A stretch of 21,355 nucleotides of DNA, from positions 1 to 21,355 of the IMG/VR virus record IMGVR_UViG_3300035670_012704; one strand, given 5' to 3'. The notes under the pieces are model-generated. The model was not told the origin of the DNA and did no database searches. It was given only the letters and a program-made list of their open reading frames with translations. This DNA is from a virus. Made by a program: the position numbers and the translations under genes. Shown here in pieces: positions 1 to 6,566 of this stretch. Every line of letters begins with the position of its first letter. Position 1 is the first letter of the stretch.

Positions 1-268
1 ATTGTTCAGTTGCCCCCTGATAGCTTTCTGCAAGTACGTCAGCGTGTCCAGGAAGAGCATCATATAATTCATTTAGTGCAGCATGTTGTGCATAAGAACC
101 TACTCCAGTTACTTTTAAGTGTAATTTATGAAAACTTGTAGCCGCATTCATAAATTCTGAAATCATATTAGCTACATCAGAATGACAACTTGATTTATTA
201 ATAATAATTTCAATACTCGGATTATCTTCTCCATTAAACTTATTGAATGTGATAAATTTATCTTCCAT
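1..268 (-). CDS. Dps/ferritin-like small phage protein (partial, C-terminus outside window)
   Basis: The reading frame opens at ATG 268 and runs off the left edge, so 89 residues are visible. The N-terminus (MEDKFITFNKF) is followed by helical sequence rich in His and acidic residues: SSCHSDVANMI, then SFHKLHLKVTG, then YAQHAALNELYDALPGHADV and AESYQG. This spacing of His/Glu helices resembles the Dps/ferritin-like phage proteins grouped as DUF5856, which would fold as a helical bundle and might bind iron or DNA. That assignment is from memory of the family and is tentative; the missing C-terminus prevents a length check. The gene lies 17 nt beyond the thioredoxin stop, and an AT-rich late-promoter-like box overlaps the end of thioredoxin 11 nt upstream of its start. 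It probably belongs to late leftward transcription. Confidence 0.55.
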   Translation of the reverse strand, partial: MEDKFITFNKFNGEDNPSIEIIINKSSCHSDVANMISEFMNAATSFHKLHLKVTGVGSYAQHAALNELYDALPGHADVLAESYQGATEQ

Positions 269-279
269 TTCTTGGATAC

Positions 280-294
280 TTTTTATTATTTATT
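280..294 (-). promoter_or_regulatory. Candidate late promoter box (AATAAATAATAAAAA)
   Basis: The minus strand reads AATAAATAATAAAAA, close to the T4 late promoter core TATAAATA. The same 15-mer occurs upstream of the protease-scaffold gene (4242-4256), with the same 11-nt gap to the start codon. It overlaps the last codons and stop of thioredoxin. It could instead be an A-rich ribosome-loading leader, since the genes here lack Shine-Dalgarno sequences. Confidence 0.4.
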
Positions 295-564
295 CGTTAA
301 TTCTTTAATCTGTTGTAAATTTTTAGTGCCAAGTGCCTTATTAATTAAGTCTCCCTCTTCTAAATAGATTAAAGTAGGTAGCGATCTAATTGCATAATCT
401 TGAGCAACTTTAAAATTTGCTGGATCTTCAATATCAAGTCTAACGACTTTTACATCACTTATCTCAGCTTCATATAAATCTAACTGTCTAGATACTATTT
501 TACATGGATTACACCATGTAGCGTAAAAATCTAATAATACTTTTCCTTTGGTAATATCTTCCAT
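286..564 (-). CDS. Thioredoxin
   Basis: A 92-residue thioredoxin-fold protein. The redox motif WCNPC lies at residues 17-21, after the strand VLLDFYAT, and the cis-proline loop (SLPTLIYL, Pro63) that packs against the active site is present. A thioredoxin of about 105 residues is usual; this one is slightly short at the N-terminus but has the whole core from the first central strand onward. It would reduce protein disulfides in the cytoplasm, or supply electrons to a phage or host ribonucleotide reductase; nothing in the window identifies the partner. The active-site dipeptide is NP instead of the common GP, so redox potential may differ. It is separated from the capsid gene by a strong terminator and has its own TATAAATA box 13 nt before ATG 564, suggesting independent late expression. 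Confidence 0.9.
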   Translation of the reverse strand: MEDITKGKVLLDFYATWCNPCKIVSRQLDLYEAEISDVKVVRLDIEDPANFKVAQDYAIRSLPTLIYLEEGDLINKALGTKNLQQIKELTNK

Positions 565-569
565 TTGTC

Positions 570-585
570 TTTTTATTTATTTATA
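570..585 (-). promoter_or_regulatory. T4-late-type promoter box upstream of thioredoxin (TATAAATA)
   Basis: The minus strand contains an exact TATAAATA (585 to 578), followed by AATAAAAAGACAA and ATG 564. TATAAATA is the consensus core of T4 late promoters recognised by gp55. It sits directly after the terminator of the capsid gene, the expected place for restarting transcription. The implied leader would be very short (under 10 nt), which is the main reservation. Confidence 0.5.
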
Positions 586-587
586 AC

Positions 588-615
588 AAAAAAAAGGGAT
601 CCGAAGATCCCTTTT
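588..615 (-). terminator. Rho-independent terminator after the major capsid gene
   Basis: On the minus strand the RNA would be a 10-bp stem AAAAGGGAUC / GAUCCCUUUU closed by a UUCG loop (the very stable cUUCGg tetraloop), followed by four more U, giving eight consecutive U in all. It begins 20 nt after the capsid stop codon. The A-run on the other side makes it formally bidirectional, but no plus-strand gene needs it. Confidence 0.92.
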
Positions 616-634
616 CCTTTATAGTTAGTTAATA

Positions 635-2221
635 CTAGCTAAAGTTAGCTGGAGCAACACTACCAGTAAGAACACCGATATCACCAAGGATTTCCATGTT
701 AACATACTGTGTTTCAGGGTGCCATCCTGCTTCAGTAATCGCGTAACGAGATTTCATACCGATTTTTGGAGAGAATGTACCTTCTGAAATAGTCTGAAGT
801 GATTCAGCCATGATGTACGGCATGAATTTAACTCCTGGCTCTTCGTCAGCACCTTTACGTCCGATAGAAACGCGAGTATCTGACCAAGATAAGTTAGGGT
901 CTACATAAACTTGTACACCGTAAACTTTACCAGCTGGGTATAAGTTACCTGCAACTCCAGCCATATCAGTTGGAACTTGTGCAATTGAGTAACCAGCAAC
1001 ATCAGCCAAAGCAGATGCGATACGACCGTTAGTTACCAAGAATGTACCAGCACCAAAACGACCACGGTGGTAGATAAGGTTAGCAAGTTCAAGAACTTTA
1101 GTAACGAAACGACGTTGCATAGTAGATACGTTTTCAAAACCACCAAGACCAGCGCTTAGATCTAATGCAGTAATACCTGTACCTTCTACTAGGTCGATTT
1201 GTGTGTTGTGAGTATCAGCCAATTGGAAGATGTTATCAACCAAACGCTTGTTGATAGATTGTGCAAGGTCATTAACTGCTACATTCTCCAACATAGAAAC
1301 TACGTCATAGTTCCAAACTCGGTTCAAGTCTTGGATTTGCTCAACAGTTGCAGAGATAGAAACTTGATCAGTTTCAGCTTCTACAAACTTAGTGAACATT
1401 TTAAGACCCATTTGACGGTATTTAGAAACTTCACCAGCTTCACGTTTCATAGATCCTGGTACTTGACCAGTAGCTGGCATATAAGAACCAGACCATCCAG
1501 TAGCTGCTGTCGAATCGTAATCAGCATCTGAAGTAGACGTAAATCCAGAGATGTGGTTTTCCAATGCAGAAACAAGTTCAACTGCTGCGCTTGCGTTGTC
1601 ATTGAATGTAGTTTTCAAGTTAGTTGAAAGTACACCAGAAGACTCAGCGATAATTTTGATGATTGGGCTACCGTCTACGCGGCTGTATCCTACGAATGCG
1701 TAAGAACCAGAACCATCGAAAGAACCTGGAGAAGCTTGAGTTGTAGCTGCGATAGTTGCTTTTTCAGCATCAGATACACCTACAAGTTTAACCATATAAG
1801 GTTGGAAGCCTGCACCAGTTTCAGTAGTGTTACCGCCAGTGTAAAGATAATCCAAATAAGGTAAGAAACCTACAGGAGAATCCATTGGGATAACTGGTAC
1901 CAAATCAAAACCGATAGTTTTAGCAGCAACTTGAATTGCAACTGGTAACAAAGATGGGAATTTATCGCCAGATCCATTTACTCCACGAGTAGCTGGATTT
2001 GCTTGTCCCATACCAACCAAAGAAGTTGGTTGTTGGAAGAATGTTCCTGGAGTAGATTCGAAAAGCGCAGAACCAGTGTTATCGAAGATCGCGTGGTTGT
2101 GAGCATACTCAGCTAACCAAGGAGTTTTCGCAACATCAGCACCATAACCTTCCAAAACTGGTGTCCATGTGTTTGTCAAGCTAGAATCGCTTGAACGTCT
2201 AAAAATTTTAGTACGTGCCAT
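635..2221 (-). CDS. Major capsid protein (T4 gp23-like)
   Basis: A 528-residue protein matching the T4 gp23 family in length (gp23 is 521) and layout: a charged N-terminal segment to be removed, then the HK97-fold region. The segment around residues 104-125 (FDLVPVIPMDSPVGFL) corresponds to the gp23 stretch with the conserved PMxSPxG motif, and the gene lies directly downstream of the protease/scaffold, as 23 follows 21-22 in T4. Two T4-type prohead protease sites, (L/I)-x-E, occur near the N-terminus: LAE (36-38) and LFE (53-55). Either could mark the mature end, with LFE the better match in position to the T4 site. No Shine-Dalgarno is present; the leader is A-rich (ATTTTAAACAATG). A strong terminator follows, isolating this highly expressed gene from thioredoxin. 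Confidence 0.93.
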   Translation of the reverse strand: MARTKIFRRSSDSSLTNTWTPVLEGYGADVAKTPWLAEYAHNHAIFDNTGSALFESTPGTFFQQPTSLVGMGQANPATRGVNGSGDKFPSLLPVAIQVAAKTIGFDLVPVIPMDSPVGFLPYLDYLYTGGNTTETGAGFQPYMVKLVGVSDAEKATIAATTQASPGSFDGSGSYAFVGYSRVDGSPIIKIIAESSGVLSTNLKTTFNDNASAAVELVSALENHISGFTSTSDADYDSTAATGWSGSYMPATGQVPGSMKREAGEVSKYRQMGLKMFTKFVEAETDQVSISATVEQIQDLNRVWNYDVVSMLENVAVNDLAQSINKRLVDNIFQLADTHNTQIDLVEGTGITALDLSAGLGGFENVSTMQRRFVTKVLELANLIYHRGRFGAGTFLVTNGRIASALADVAGYSIAQVPTDMAGVAGNLYPAGKVYGVQVYVDPNLSWSDTRVSIGRKGADEEPGVKFMPYIMAESLQTISEGTFSPKIGMKSRYAITEAGWHPETQYVNMEILGDIGVLTGSVAPANFS

Positions 2222-2250
2222 TGTTTAAAATGATTTTTTTAGTTTTTTAC

Positions 2251-3489
2251 TTATCGACGATTTTGAGCATTGATCTTCATCATCTCTAAGTAGCTTTGAG
2301 AGTAACCTCTCGTCATCTCAACTACCTGATTAACAGGAATCATACCTTCTGTACTTTGGCTTTCGTTGAGTTGTTGTAATTTTTGATTATTTTTTTGAAT
2401 CTCAATAGATTCTTGAATACGATTCATATCTGCTTCTGCCCAGAACGTTTTAGCTTGATATGGTGTACGAACATCATACAATTGAGCTTTAGCGTGGATT
2501 CTATTTTTAGCAGATTCATCCATTTGCTCCCAAGTTGCTTTATGCTCAGTTGGCATAAACTTCAAGTAAGCAGGGATATTTTGGTCTTTATGAGAAACTA
2601 CTGCTTCCATAATAGAAAGTAGATCAACTTCATTGAACCATACTGCTCCGTTTACTGCTTCAACAATTGCTTGTTTAGTAGTAGCTTCAAGGGAGAAGAA
2701 TTTTTGTTTGTTTTCTTCAGACATAACAGTTAAGAAAGGATATTTGCTTTCCAATACTGCTTTAGAAGACTTATCCGTAACTTCAGTAATTACTTGGTCT
2801 ACTTTTGAGATTAAAGCATCAACTGAAGTAGATTCGTTCATTTTACTTACACCATTCAATAGGTTACGGGAACCTGCAGCTCCTGTTCCATTAAGTGATT
2901 CAGCAATATATTCAGAGTAACCAATATTTTGTCCCAATTTCTCAGCAAGATATTGTGCATACTCACGGTTTAAGTTAACGTTTTCTGAAAGATATTCAGC
3001 AAACTCGATACCGCGATTAGCTCCTTCAGCCACATACTCAGTGTATTGGATATTTTTATCCAAGTTCTCAGCAAGATAGTTTTGGTACTTAATAGAGTTA
3101 TTCAAGGTTTCTTTAAGATACTCAGAATAGTTAATAGTTTGGTTAACTTTCTCAGCAACGTAATCTTGGTAACCAACTGATTGATTTAATTTTTCACCTA
3201 AATAAGTAGAATACTCAATTGCATTGTTAGTAGTTTCAGCTACATGTTCAGTATATTTAACTGACTCATTTAATTTATGAGATAAGTAGTCTGCATAGTT
3301 AATTACTCCCTCTAATGATTCAGCTAAGTAGTTTACAAAACCAGTTAACTTAGACTCATGAGATTCAGTATTTTGTGAAGACTCTAAAATTGCTTTTTGA
3401 GTATTAAGTTCTTTCTTAATACCTTCAAACTGCTGTTTCAATACTCCAGAGTACTTATCCATTTGTTCTCTTGTTACGAAATCGGACAT
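2251..3489 (-). CDS. Possible internally initiated scaffold protein within the protease fusion
   Basis: Codon 248 of the fusion is an ATG (3489) opening MSDFVTREQMDKYSG, a typical soluble N-terminus, right after a low-complexity linker. Its leader AACAAAAAAATAGCACAACA is A-rich like the leaders of the capsid and first sugar-operon genes. It would give a 412-residue scaffold without the protease, as lambda Nu3 is made within the C protease gene. There is no direct proof of internal initiation; the alternative is release of scaffold by self-cleavage. Confidence 0.45.
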   Translation of the reverse strand: MSDFVTREQMDKYSGVLKQQFEGIKKELNTQKAILESSQNTESHESKLTGFVNYLAESLEGVINYADYLSHKLNESVKYTEHVAETTNNAIEYSTYLGEKLNQSVGYQDYVAEKVNQTINYSEYLKETLNNSIKYQNYLAENLDKNIQYTEYVAEGANRGIEFAEYLSENVNLNREYAQYLAEKLGQNIGYSEYIAESLNGTGAAGSRNLLNGVSKMNESTSVDALISKVDQVITEVTDKSSKAVLESKYPFLTVMSEENKQKFFSLEATTKQAIVEAVNGAVWFNEVDLLSIMEAVVSHKDQNIPAYLKFMPTEHKATWEQMDESAKNRIHAKAQLYDVRTPYQAKTFWAEADMNRIQESIEIQKNNQKLQQLNESQSTEGMIPVNQVVEMTRGYSQSYLEMMKINAQNRR

Positions 3490-4230
3490 TGTTGTGCTAT
3501 TTTTTTGTTTTTGAGATGCTTCTTGGAAAGGAATTCCTGTAGCATTTTCTAATTTATTTATCTTGTAGACTTTATAATTATCTGCAAAATTTAAGCTTTC
3601 TGAAAGATCAACTAGGTTATTAGTTGAAACAATTGAATTTTCTTTTAGATGATTGTAACTTTCAGTAATCATTGAAAAGTCATTTTGAAGTGACTCAGCT
3701 ACTGATTGTTTTAATACTGCTTCTGTAAATCCAGGCTCTCCAACCAAGTCATAAGTAAAAATTCGTTGTAATTTTACAATTCCACTTTCATTTACTTGGC
3801 CAGCTGCTCTAGAAGAAATAGACAATTGAACTCCTCCATCGATAAGTGCTTTAGCAATTCGTCCGTTTGGAGTATTTTCTAAAATCTGAACTTTAATATT
3901 AACTCTGTCACCACCATCATAAGTAAGTCCTTTGATAATATGTGATGCATTTTTAAGAGAAACATCAAAATCATTTTTAGGATGATCTAATTCACCAACT
4001 AATTGATTTTTAGAGATTTTTTCTTGTAGATAAGTAAGATGAGGTAAATACTCATTCTTCTCATAAACTCGACGATTGTTATTCATTTGCCCAAATACTG
4101 CGCAAACTCCTTCCAATACAATTGCACCAGGCGTCGAATTTTGTACCTGTAGTTTATGTCCTACGTTTTCAACAATCAAGAGCACATCATTCTGATGTAC
4201 TGCTGAATTATTAAGACTTGAATTTGTCAA
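2251..4230 (-). CDS. Prohead protease fused to scaffold core (gp21-gp22-like)
   Basis: A 659-residue protein. Residues about 15-185 form a T4 gp21-type (S77 family) prohead serine protease: GELDHPKN gives the catalytic-type His83, SISSRAAG (137-144) the nucleophile-type serine, and FTYDLVGEPGF (158-168) the segment conserved near the domain end. Residues 250-659 are helical and highly charged, as expected of the gp22 scaffold, with eleven 14-residue repeats at 297-450. In T4 these are separate genes; here they are one frame. Start: no ATG is available before residue 48, which would cut the protease, so TTG 4230 is used; it lies at the same distance from an upstream AT-rich box as the ATG of the partial Dps-like gene does. 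An internal ATG (codon 248) with an A-rich leader could give scaffold alone. The product would shape the prohead, then cleave the capsid and scaffold proteins. Confidence 0.88.
   Translation of the reverse strand: MTNSSLNNSAVHQNDVLLIVENVGHKLQVQNSTPGAIVLEGVCAVFGQMNNNRRVYEKNEYLPHLTYLQEKISKNQLVGELDHPKNDFDVSLKNASHIIKGLTYDGGDRVNIKVQILENTPNGRIAKALIDGGVQLSISSRAAGQVNESGIVKLQRIFTYDLVGEPGFTEAVLKQSVAESLQNDFSMITESYNHLKENSIVSTNNLVDLSESLNFADNYKVYKINKLENATGIPFQEASQKQKNSTTMSDFVTREQMDKYSGVLKQQFEGIKKELNTQKAILESSQNTESHESKLTGFVNYLAESLEGVINYADYLSHKLNESVKYTEHVAETTNNAIEYSTYLGEKLNQSVGYQDYVAEKVNQTINYSEYLKETLNNSIKYQNYLAENLDKNIQYTEYVAEGANRGIEFAEYLSENVNLNREYAQYLAEKLGQNIGYSEYIAESLNGTGAAGSRNLLNGVSKMNESTSVDALISKVDQVITEVTDKSSKAVLESKYPFLTVMSEENKQKFFSLEATTKQAIVEAVNGAVWFNEVDLLSIMEAVVSHKDQNIPAYLKFMPTEHKATWEQMDESAKNRIHAKAQLYDVRTPYQAKTFWAEADMNRIQESIEIQKNNQKLQQLNESQSTEGMIPVNQVVEMTRGYSQSYLEMMKINAQNRR
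2881..3342 (-). repeat. Eleven in-frame 14-residue (42-bp) repeats in the scaffold
   Basis: Residues 297-450 of the fusion divide without gaps into eleven units of exactly 14 residues, pattern x-[YF]-x-x-[YH]-[LVI]-x-E-x-x-N-x-x-[IV]. Examples: EYSTYLGEKLNQSV, GYQDYVAEKVNQTI, NYSEYLKETLNNSI. Fourteen is two heptads, so a long continuous helix or coiled coil is expected. DNA copies have diverged while the protein pattern is kept, indicating selection on the protein. Confidence 0.9.
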
Positions 4231-4241
4231 AGCCCAAAGGT

Positions 4242-4256
4242 TTTTTATTATTTATT
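4242..4256 (-). promoter_or_regulatory. Candidate late promoter box upstream of the protease-scaffold gene
   Basis: The minus strand carries AATAAATAATAAAAA, identical over 15 nt to the box before the partial Dps-like gene (280-294) and with the same 11-nt gap to the start codon. The match to the T4 late core TATAAATA is imperfect at the first base. Its conserved spacing also supports TTG 4230 as the true start. Confidence 0.42.
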
Positions 4257-4281
4257 AGGACTTTTTGATATTTTTTGAGAT

Positions 4282-5265
4282 TTATTTAACGAGCTTTAAT
4301 AAATCATTAAATTTTGCTAATTCTTCTTCACTTAAAAGACTAAAGTTAGGTGCAATTACTTCAAATTTAATTAAATAGTCTCCACGTTTACCGTTTTCAC
4401 CAAATATACCTTCTCCAGGTATATTCATCTCAATTTTACTTAGGTTTTTAACCTTTTTAAGATTTACTGAGTATTTTTTACCTACAATTGTCTCTATTTC
4501 TAATGGTTCTTCGCTCAATATAGCATCATAGAGTGAAATTTCAGCTCGGTGAATGATTTTATTCGCTTCTAGTTTAATCCTATCAGATTTGTTAAAAGTT
4601 ACATTAATATAGACATCGCCAGCTAACTGTGTCGACTCCCAATCTCCCCACATATTTATTCCATCCAATACATCTTCATGTCCAAGCCTAGATAATCTCA
4701 CTTTTGCCACTAATTTGTCTCCTTCTTCCTTAATATTTAAGAAAATAGACTTTAGATCTAGTTTAATAGAGACTTCTTTTTCTTCTTCAACCTTTTCGTA
4801 TTGTAATCGATCTGCAACCTTACCTAAGTAGTTTACTTTTTGTCGTATAAATGAAATTGTGATCTCAACCCCATGTATTGCATCAGTTAGGTCTACTTCT
4901 TTTTCTAAATTGATATTTAAGTGTTCAGTAATTGGTCCTTTTTGAGTAGTCTGTTTTCTTTTTTGACTTTGTCGACTTCGAAAGCCATCATCTCTAAAAG
5001 TATTTTTAATAAAGTCATCAAATCCAAAACCTCCACCTCTCTTTTGTCCATTTGCGAAAGGATTTTGTTTAAGATCGTAATCTGCCCGCTTTTTTGAGTC
5101 CCCTAAGATTTGATATGCTTCACTTATTTGTTTAAACTTCTCTTCAGCGGAACCATCTCCTCCATTTTTATCTGGGTGGTATTTTAAGGCAAGTTTTCGA
5201 TAAGCTTTTTTAATTTCAGCTTCACTTGCAGTCTTGTTAACCTCTAATATCGAATAATAGTCCAT
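4282..5265 (-). CDS. J-domain protein (DnaJ/Hsp40-like co-chaperone)
   Basis: A 327-residue protein. Residues 2-66 are a full J domain: helix [10 protein letters not shown], helix [12 protein letters not shown], the essential HPD at 30-32, and helix [20 protein letters not shown] glycine/phenylalanine-rich segment (70-90, [10 protein letters not shown]) follows, then a beta-rich C-terminal region whose residues 280-310 ([23 protein letters not shown]) match the end of the DnaJ substrate-binding domain. The CxxCxGxG zinc repeats are absent, so it is of the type II (CbpA/DnaJ-B) layout. Known J proteins stimulate Hsp70 ATPase and deliver clients; here the Hsp70 would be the host's. It is the first gene of the leftward capsid block, which suggests help in folding capsid or scaffold protein. 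Start ATG 5265 begins directly with the J domain. Confidence 0.9.
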   Translation of the reverse strand: MDYYSILEVNKTASEAEIKKAYRKLALKYHPDKNGGDGSAEEKFKQISEAYQILGDSKKRADYDLKQNPFANGQKRGGGFGFDDFIKNTFRDDGFRSRQSQKRKQTTQKGPITEHLNINLEKEVDLTDAIHGVEITISFIRQKVNYLGKVADRLQYEKVEEEKEVSIKLDLKSIFLNIKEEGDKLVAKVRLSRLGHEDVLDGINMWGDWESTQLAGDVYINVTFNKSDRIKLEANKIIHRAEISLYDAILSEEPLEIETIVGKKYSVNLKKVKNLSKIEMNIPGEGIFGENGKRGDYLIKFEVIAPNFSLLSEEELAKFNDLLKLVK

Positions 5266-5325
5266 GCCTAAAATTTTTTTAAACTTTTGATAAAAATCTT
5301 GTATAATAAAAAAAACAAAAGTTTT
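5266..5325. promoter_or_regulatory. Divergent intergenic region with inverted repeat and candidate promoter
   Basis: Sixty AT-rich bases separate the divergent J-domain gene and the sugar operon. AAACTTTTG (5281-5289) and CAAAAGTTT (5316-5324) are perfect 9-bp inverted arms with a 26-bp spacer. Between them lies TATAAT (5302-5307), a possible -10 element for the rightward operon, which would give a leader of about 12 nt. The nearest TTGATA is only 9 nt upstream, too close for a sigma70 -35. The right arm ends at the base before ATG 5326, so the dyad could act as an operator or as an RNA hairpin at the start codon. Confidence 0.4.
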
Positions 5326-5940
5326 ATGTCTTTACCCAAATCTCTTGAAGATTTTATGGGAATCCACAAAGGTGAAAAAATTATAGTTTGTGGTTGCGGA
5401 ACCTCTCTGCCAGATATTCTTCCATATAAAGATGACTTTATTACAATTGGTGTAAATGATGTTCCTGCGCTATTTGATCCTACTTATTTATTGGTTACCG
5501 ATCATCCAAATAGATTTTATGGAGCTCGCAGAGACATAGTACAAAACGCAAAATCACGTTTTCTTTTTACCTGCACAAGCGGTTGGAGACACCCAAGATT
5601 AGTTAAATTTAATCTAGGCACTAAGGAACTAAAGTCGCTAGATAGTCCTAGAGTAATTGACCATTTCTTAAATTCTCCATATGTTGCAGCCAATCTTGCC
5701 TATAAAATGGGAGCAAAACATATTGGAATACTTGGAGTTGACTTTACCGACGGTCACTTTTATAATCCACACGATGGGCCTCATCCGATTTCTCCACAGC
5801 CTCATCTAAATAGGGTAAATACTTCATATCAAATCTTATTAAGTGCACTAGCTGATCGTGGTGTTACCTTACATAATCTTAGCCAAATTAGTAGACTTAA
5901 CCTCCCTAAAATAACTATTGAAAAATTTAAAGAACTATGA
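5326..5940 (+). CDS. GT42/DUF115-like putative nonulosonic acid transferase
   Basis: A 204-residue protein. It opens with a Rossmann-like nucleotide-binding strand, [11 protein letters not shown] (18-28), followed by FITIGVND (38-45), then YLLVTDHP (54-61), [20 protein letters not shown] (121-140) and near the end [14 protein letters not shown] (178-191). This order of motifs resembles GT42 sialyltransferases of the CstII type (GNGPSL, then an Asn-containing RCN, then LGYKEIYLSGIDF, then CPNSLL) and the related DUF115/flagellin Maf proteins. By that analogy it would transfer a CMP-activated nonulosonic acid. The overlap (ATGA) with a CMP-nonulosonate synthetase gene fits that role. Start: an upstream TTG (5287) gives 13 extra lysine/asparagine-rich residues with no homology value, so ATG 5326 with its A-rich leader is preferred. 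It is the first gene of the operon. Confidence 0.6.
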   Translation: MSLPKSLEDFMGIHKGEKIIVCGCGTSLPDILPYKDDFITIGVNDVPALFDPTYLLVTDHPNRFYGARRDIVQNAKSRFLFTCTSGWRHPRLVKFNLGTKELKSLDSPRVIDHFLNSPYVAANLAYKMGAKHIGILGVDFTDGHFYNPHDGPHPISPQPHLNRVNTSYQILLSALADRGVTLHNLSQISRLNLPKITIEKFKEL

Positions 5941-6566
5941 AAATTATTATTCCAGCAAGATTTGGTTCAAAAGGATTTCCTTTAAAAAATCGTCGACTTT
6001 TCGATCACACTGCCTCAATTATTCCAAAAGAGTTAAAAAATTCAGTTTGGGTTACCACTGATGACGTAGAAATAGTTAAAATGGCTCGAGAATACAATTT
6101 CAATGTTATTCTTCGACCTGAACACCTTGCTGGAGATACCGCATCAACTAAAGAGACTTTAATCCATGCAATTAAATCTGCTGAAATTGAAAACGAAGAA
6201 CTTGTTTGCGTTCTCTACTTAACCTATCCTCAGCGGACTTGGGAAGAAGTTATAACGTCAAGAGAATGGTTTCTTCAAAATACTGGAGACACCATTATTT
6301 ACTCTATGCTTTGTAAACAAGAGGTAAGTTCTCATCCTTATCTTTGTATGCAAGAAGAAGGTAATTTTGGTTCTCAAATAGTTGAGCACGACCTTTACCG
6401 ACGCCAAGACTATCCTAAATGTTTTGAAATAAGTCACTATATTATCTTATTTAAGTCTGGAAATATAAATGCGTTAAATAACAATATGTATAATCGATAT
6501 ACTCTATTTTATCCGATCAATAATGTAGTTGATGTCGATTATGAAAATGACTTAACTAAATTATGA
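5937..6566 (+). CDS. NeuA-like CMP-nonulosonate cytidylyltransferase
   Basis: A 209-residue nucleotidyltransferase of the CMP-Neu5Ac/CMP-Kdo synthetase family. The N-terminal CTP-binding signature IIPARFGSKGFPLKN (4-18) is nearly canonical (IPARxGSKGxPxKN). It is followed by VWVTTDDVEIVKMA (37-50), RPEHLAGDTAST (60-71) and LYLTYPQRT (93-101), where the family has LxPTSPLR or LxxTYPxRT. RRQDYPKCFEISHYIILF (155-172) corresponds to the RQxxPxxxxxNGxxYI segment, and DVDYENDL (199-206) to the metal-binding DIDxxxDL end. The reaction is CTP + nonulosonic acid giving CMP-sugar + PPi. Length is close to the 220-230 usual in bacteria. It overlaps its neighbours by ATGA on both sides, so it is translationally coupled. 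Together with the NeuB-like gene downstream it points to sialic-acid-like sugar use; which sugar cannot be told from sequence alone. Confidence 0.85.
   Translation: MKIIIPARFGSKGFPLKNRRLFDHTASIIPKELKNSVWVTTDDVEIVKMAREYNFNVILRPEHLAGDTASTKETLIHAIKSAEIENEELVCVLYLTYPQRTWEEVITSREWFLQNTGDTIIYSMLCKQEVSSHPYLCMQEEGNFGSQIVEHDLYRRQDYPKCFEISHYIILFKSGNINALNNNMYNRYTLFYPINNVVDVDYENDLTKL

Noticed and set aside
1199-1531. Plus-strand open frame of 110 codons opposite the capsid gene
   Set aside because: It lies wholly within the antisense strand of a well-supported capsid gene, and its protein has no recognisable pattern.
2383-2920. Two plus-strand open frames opposite the scaffold region
   Set aside because: They are antisense shadows of a strongly patterned coding region with no leader or neighbour of their own.
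2881-3342. Possible CRISPR-like or tandem DNA repeat array
   Set aside because: The 42-bp period is in frame, the DNA copies have diverged, and there are no spacers; the repeat is at protein level.
5287-5307. Classical sigma70 promoter TTGATA ... TATAAT
   Set aside because: The spacing is only 9 bp instead of about 17, so the pair was not called as a promoter; only the -10-like box was kept as tentative.
5287-5325. TTG-initiated N-terminal extension of the first sugar gene
   Set aside because: It would overlap the candidate promoter and inverted repeat and adds only lysine/asparagine-rich residues; ATG 5326 with an A-rich leader is better.
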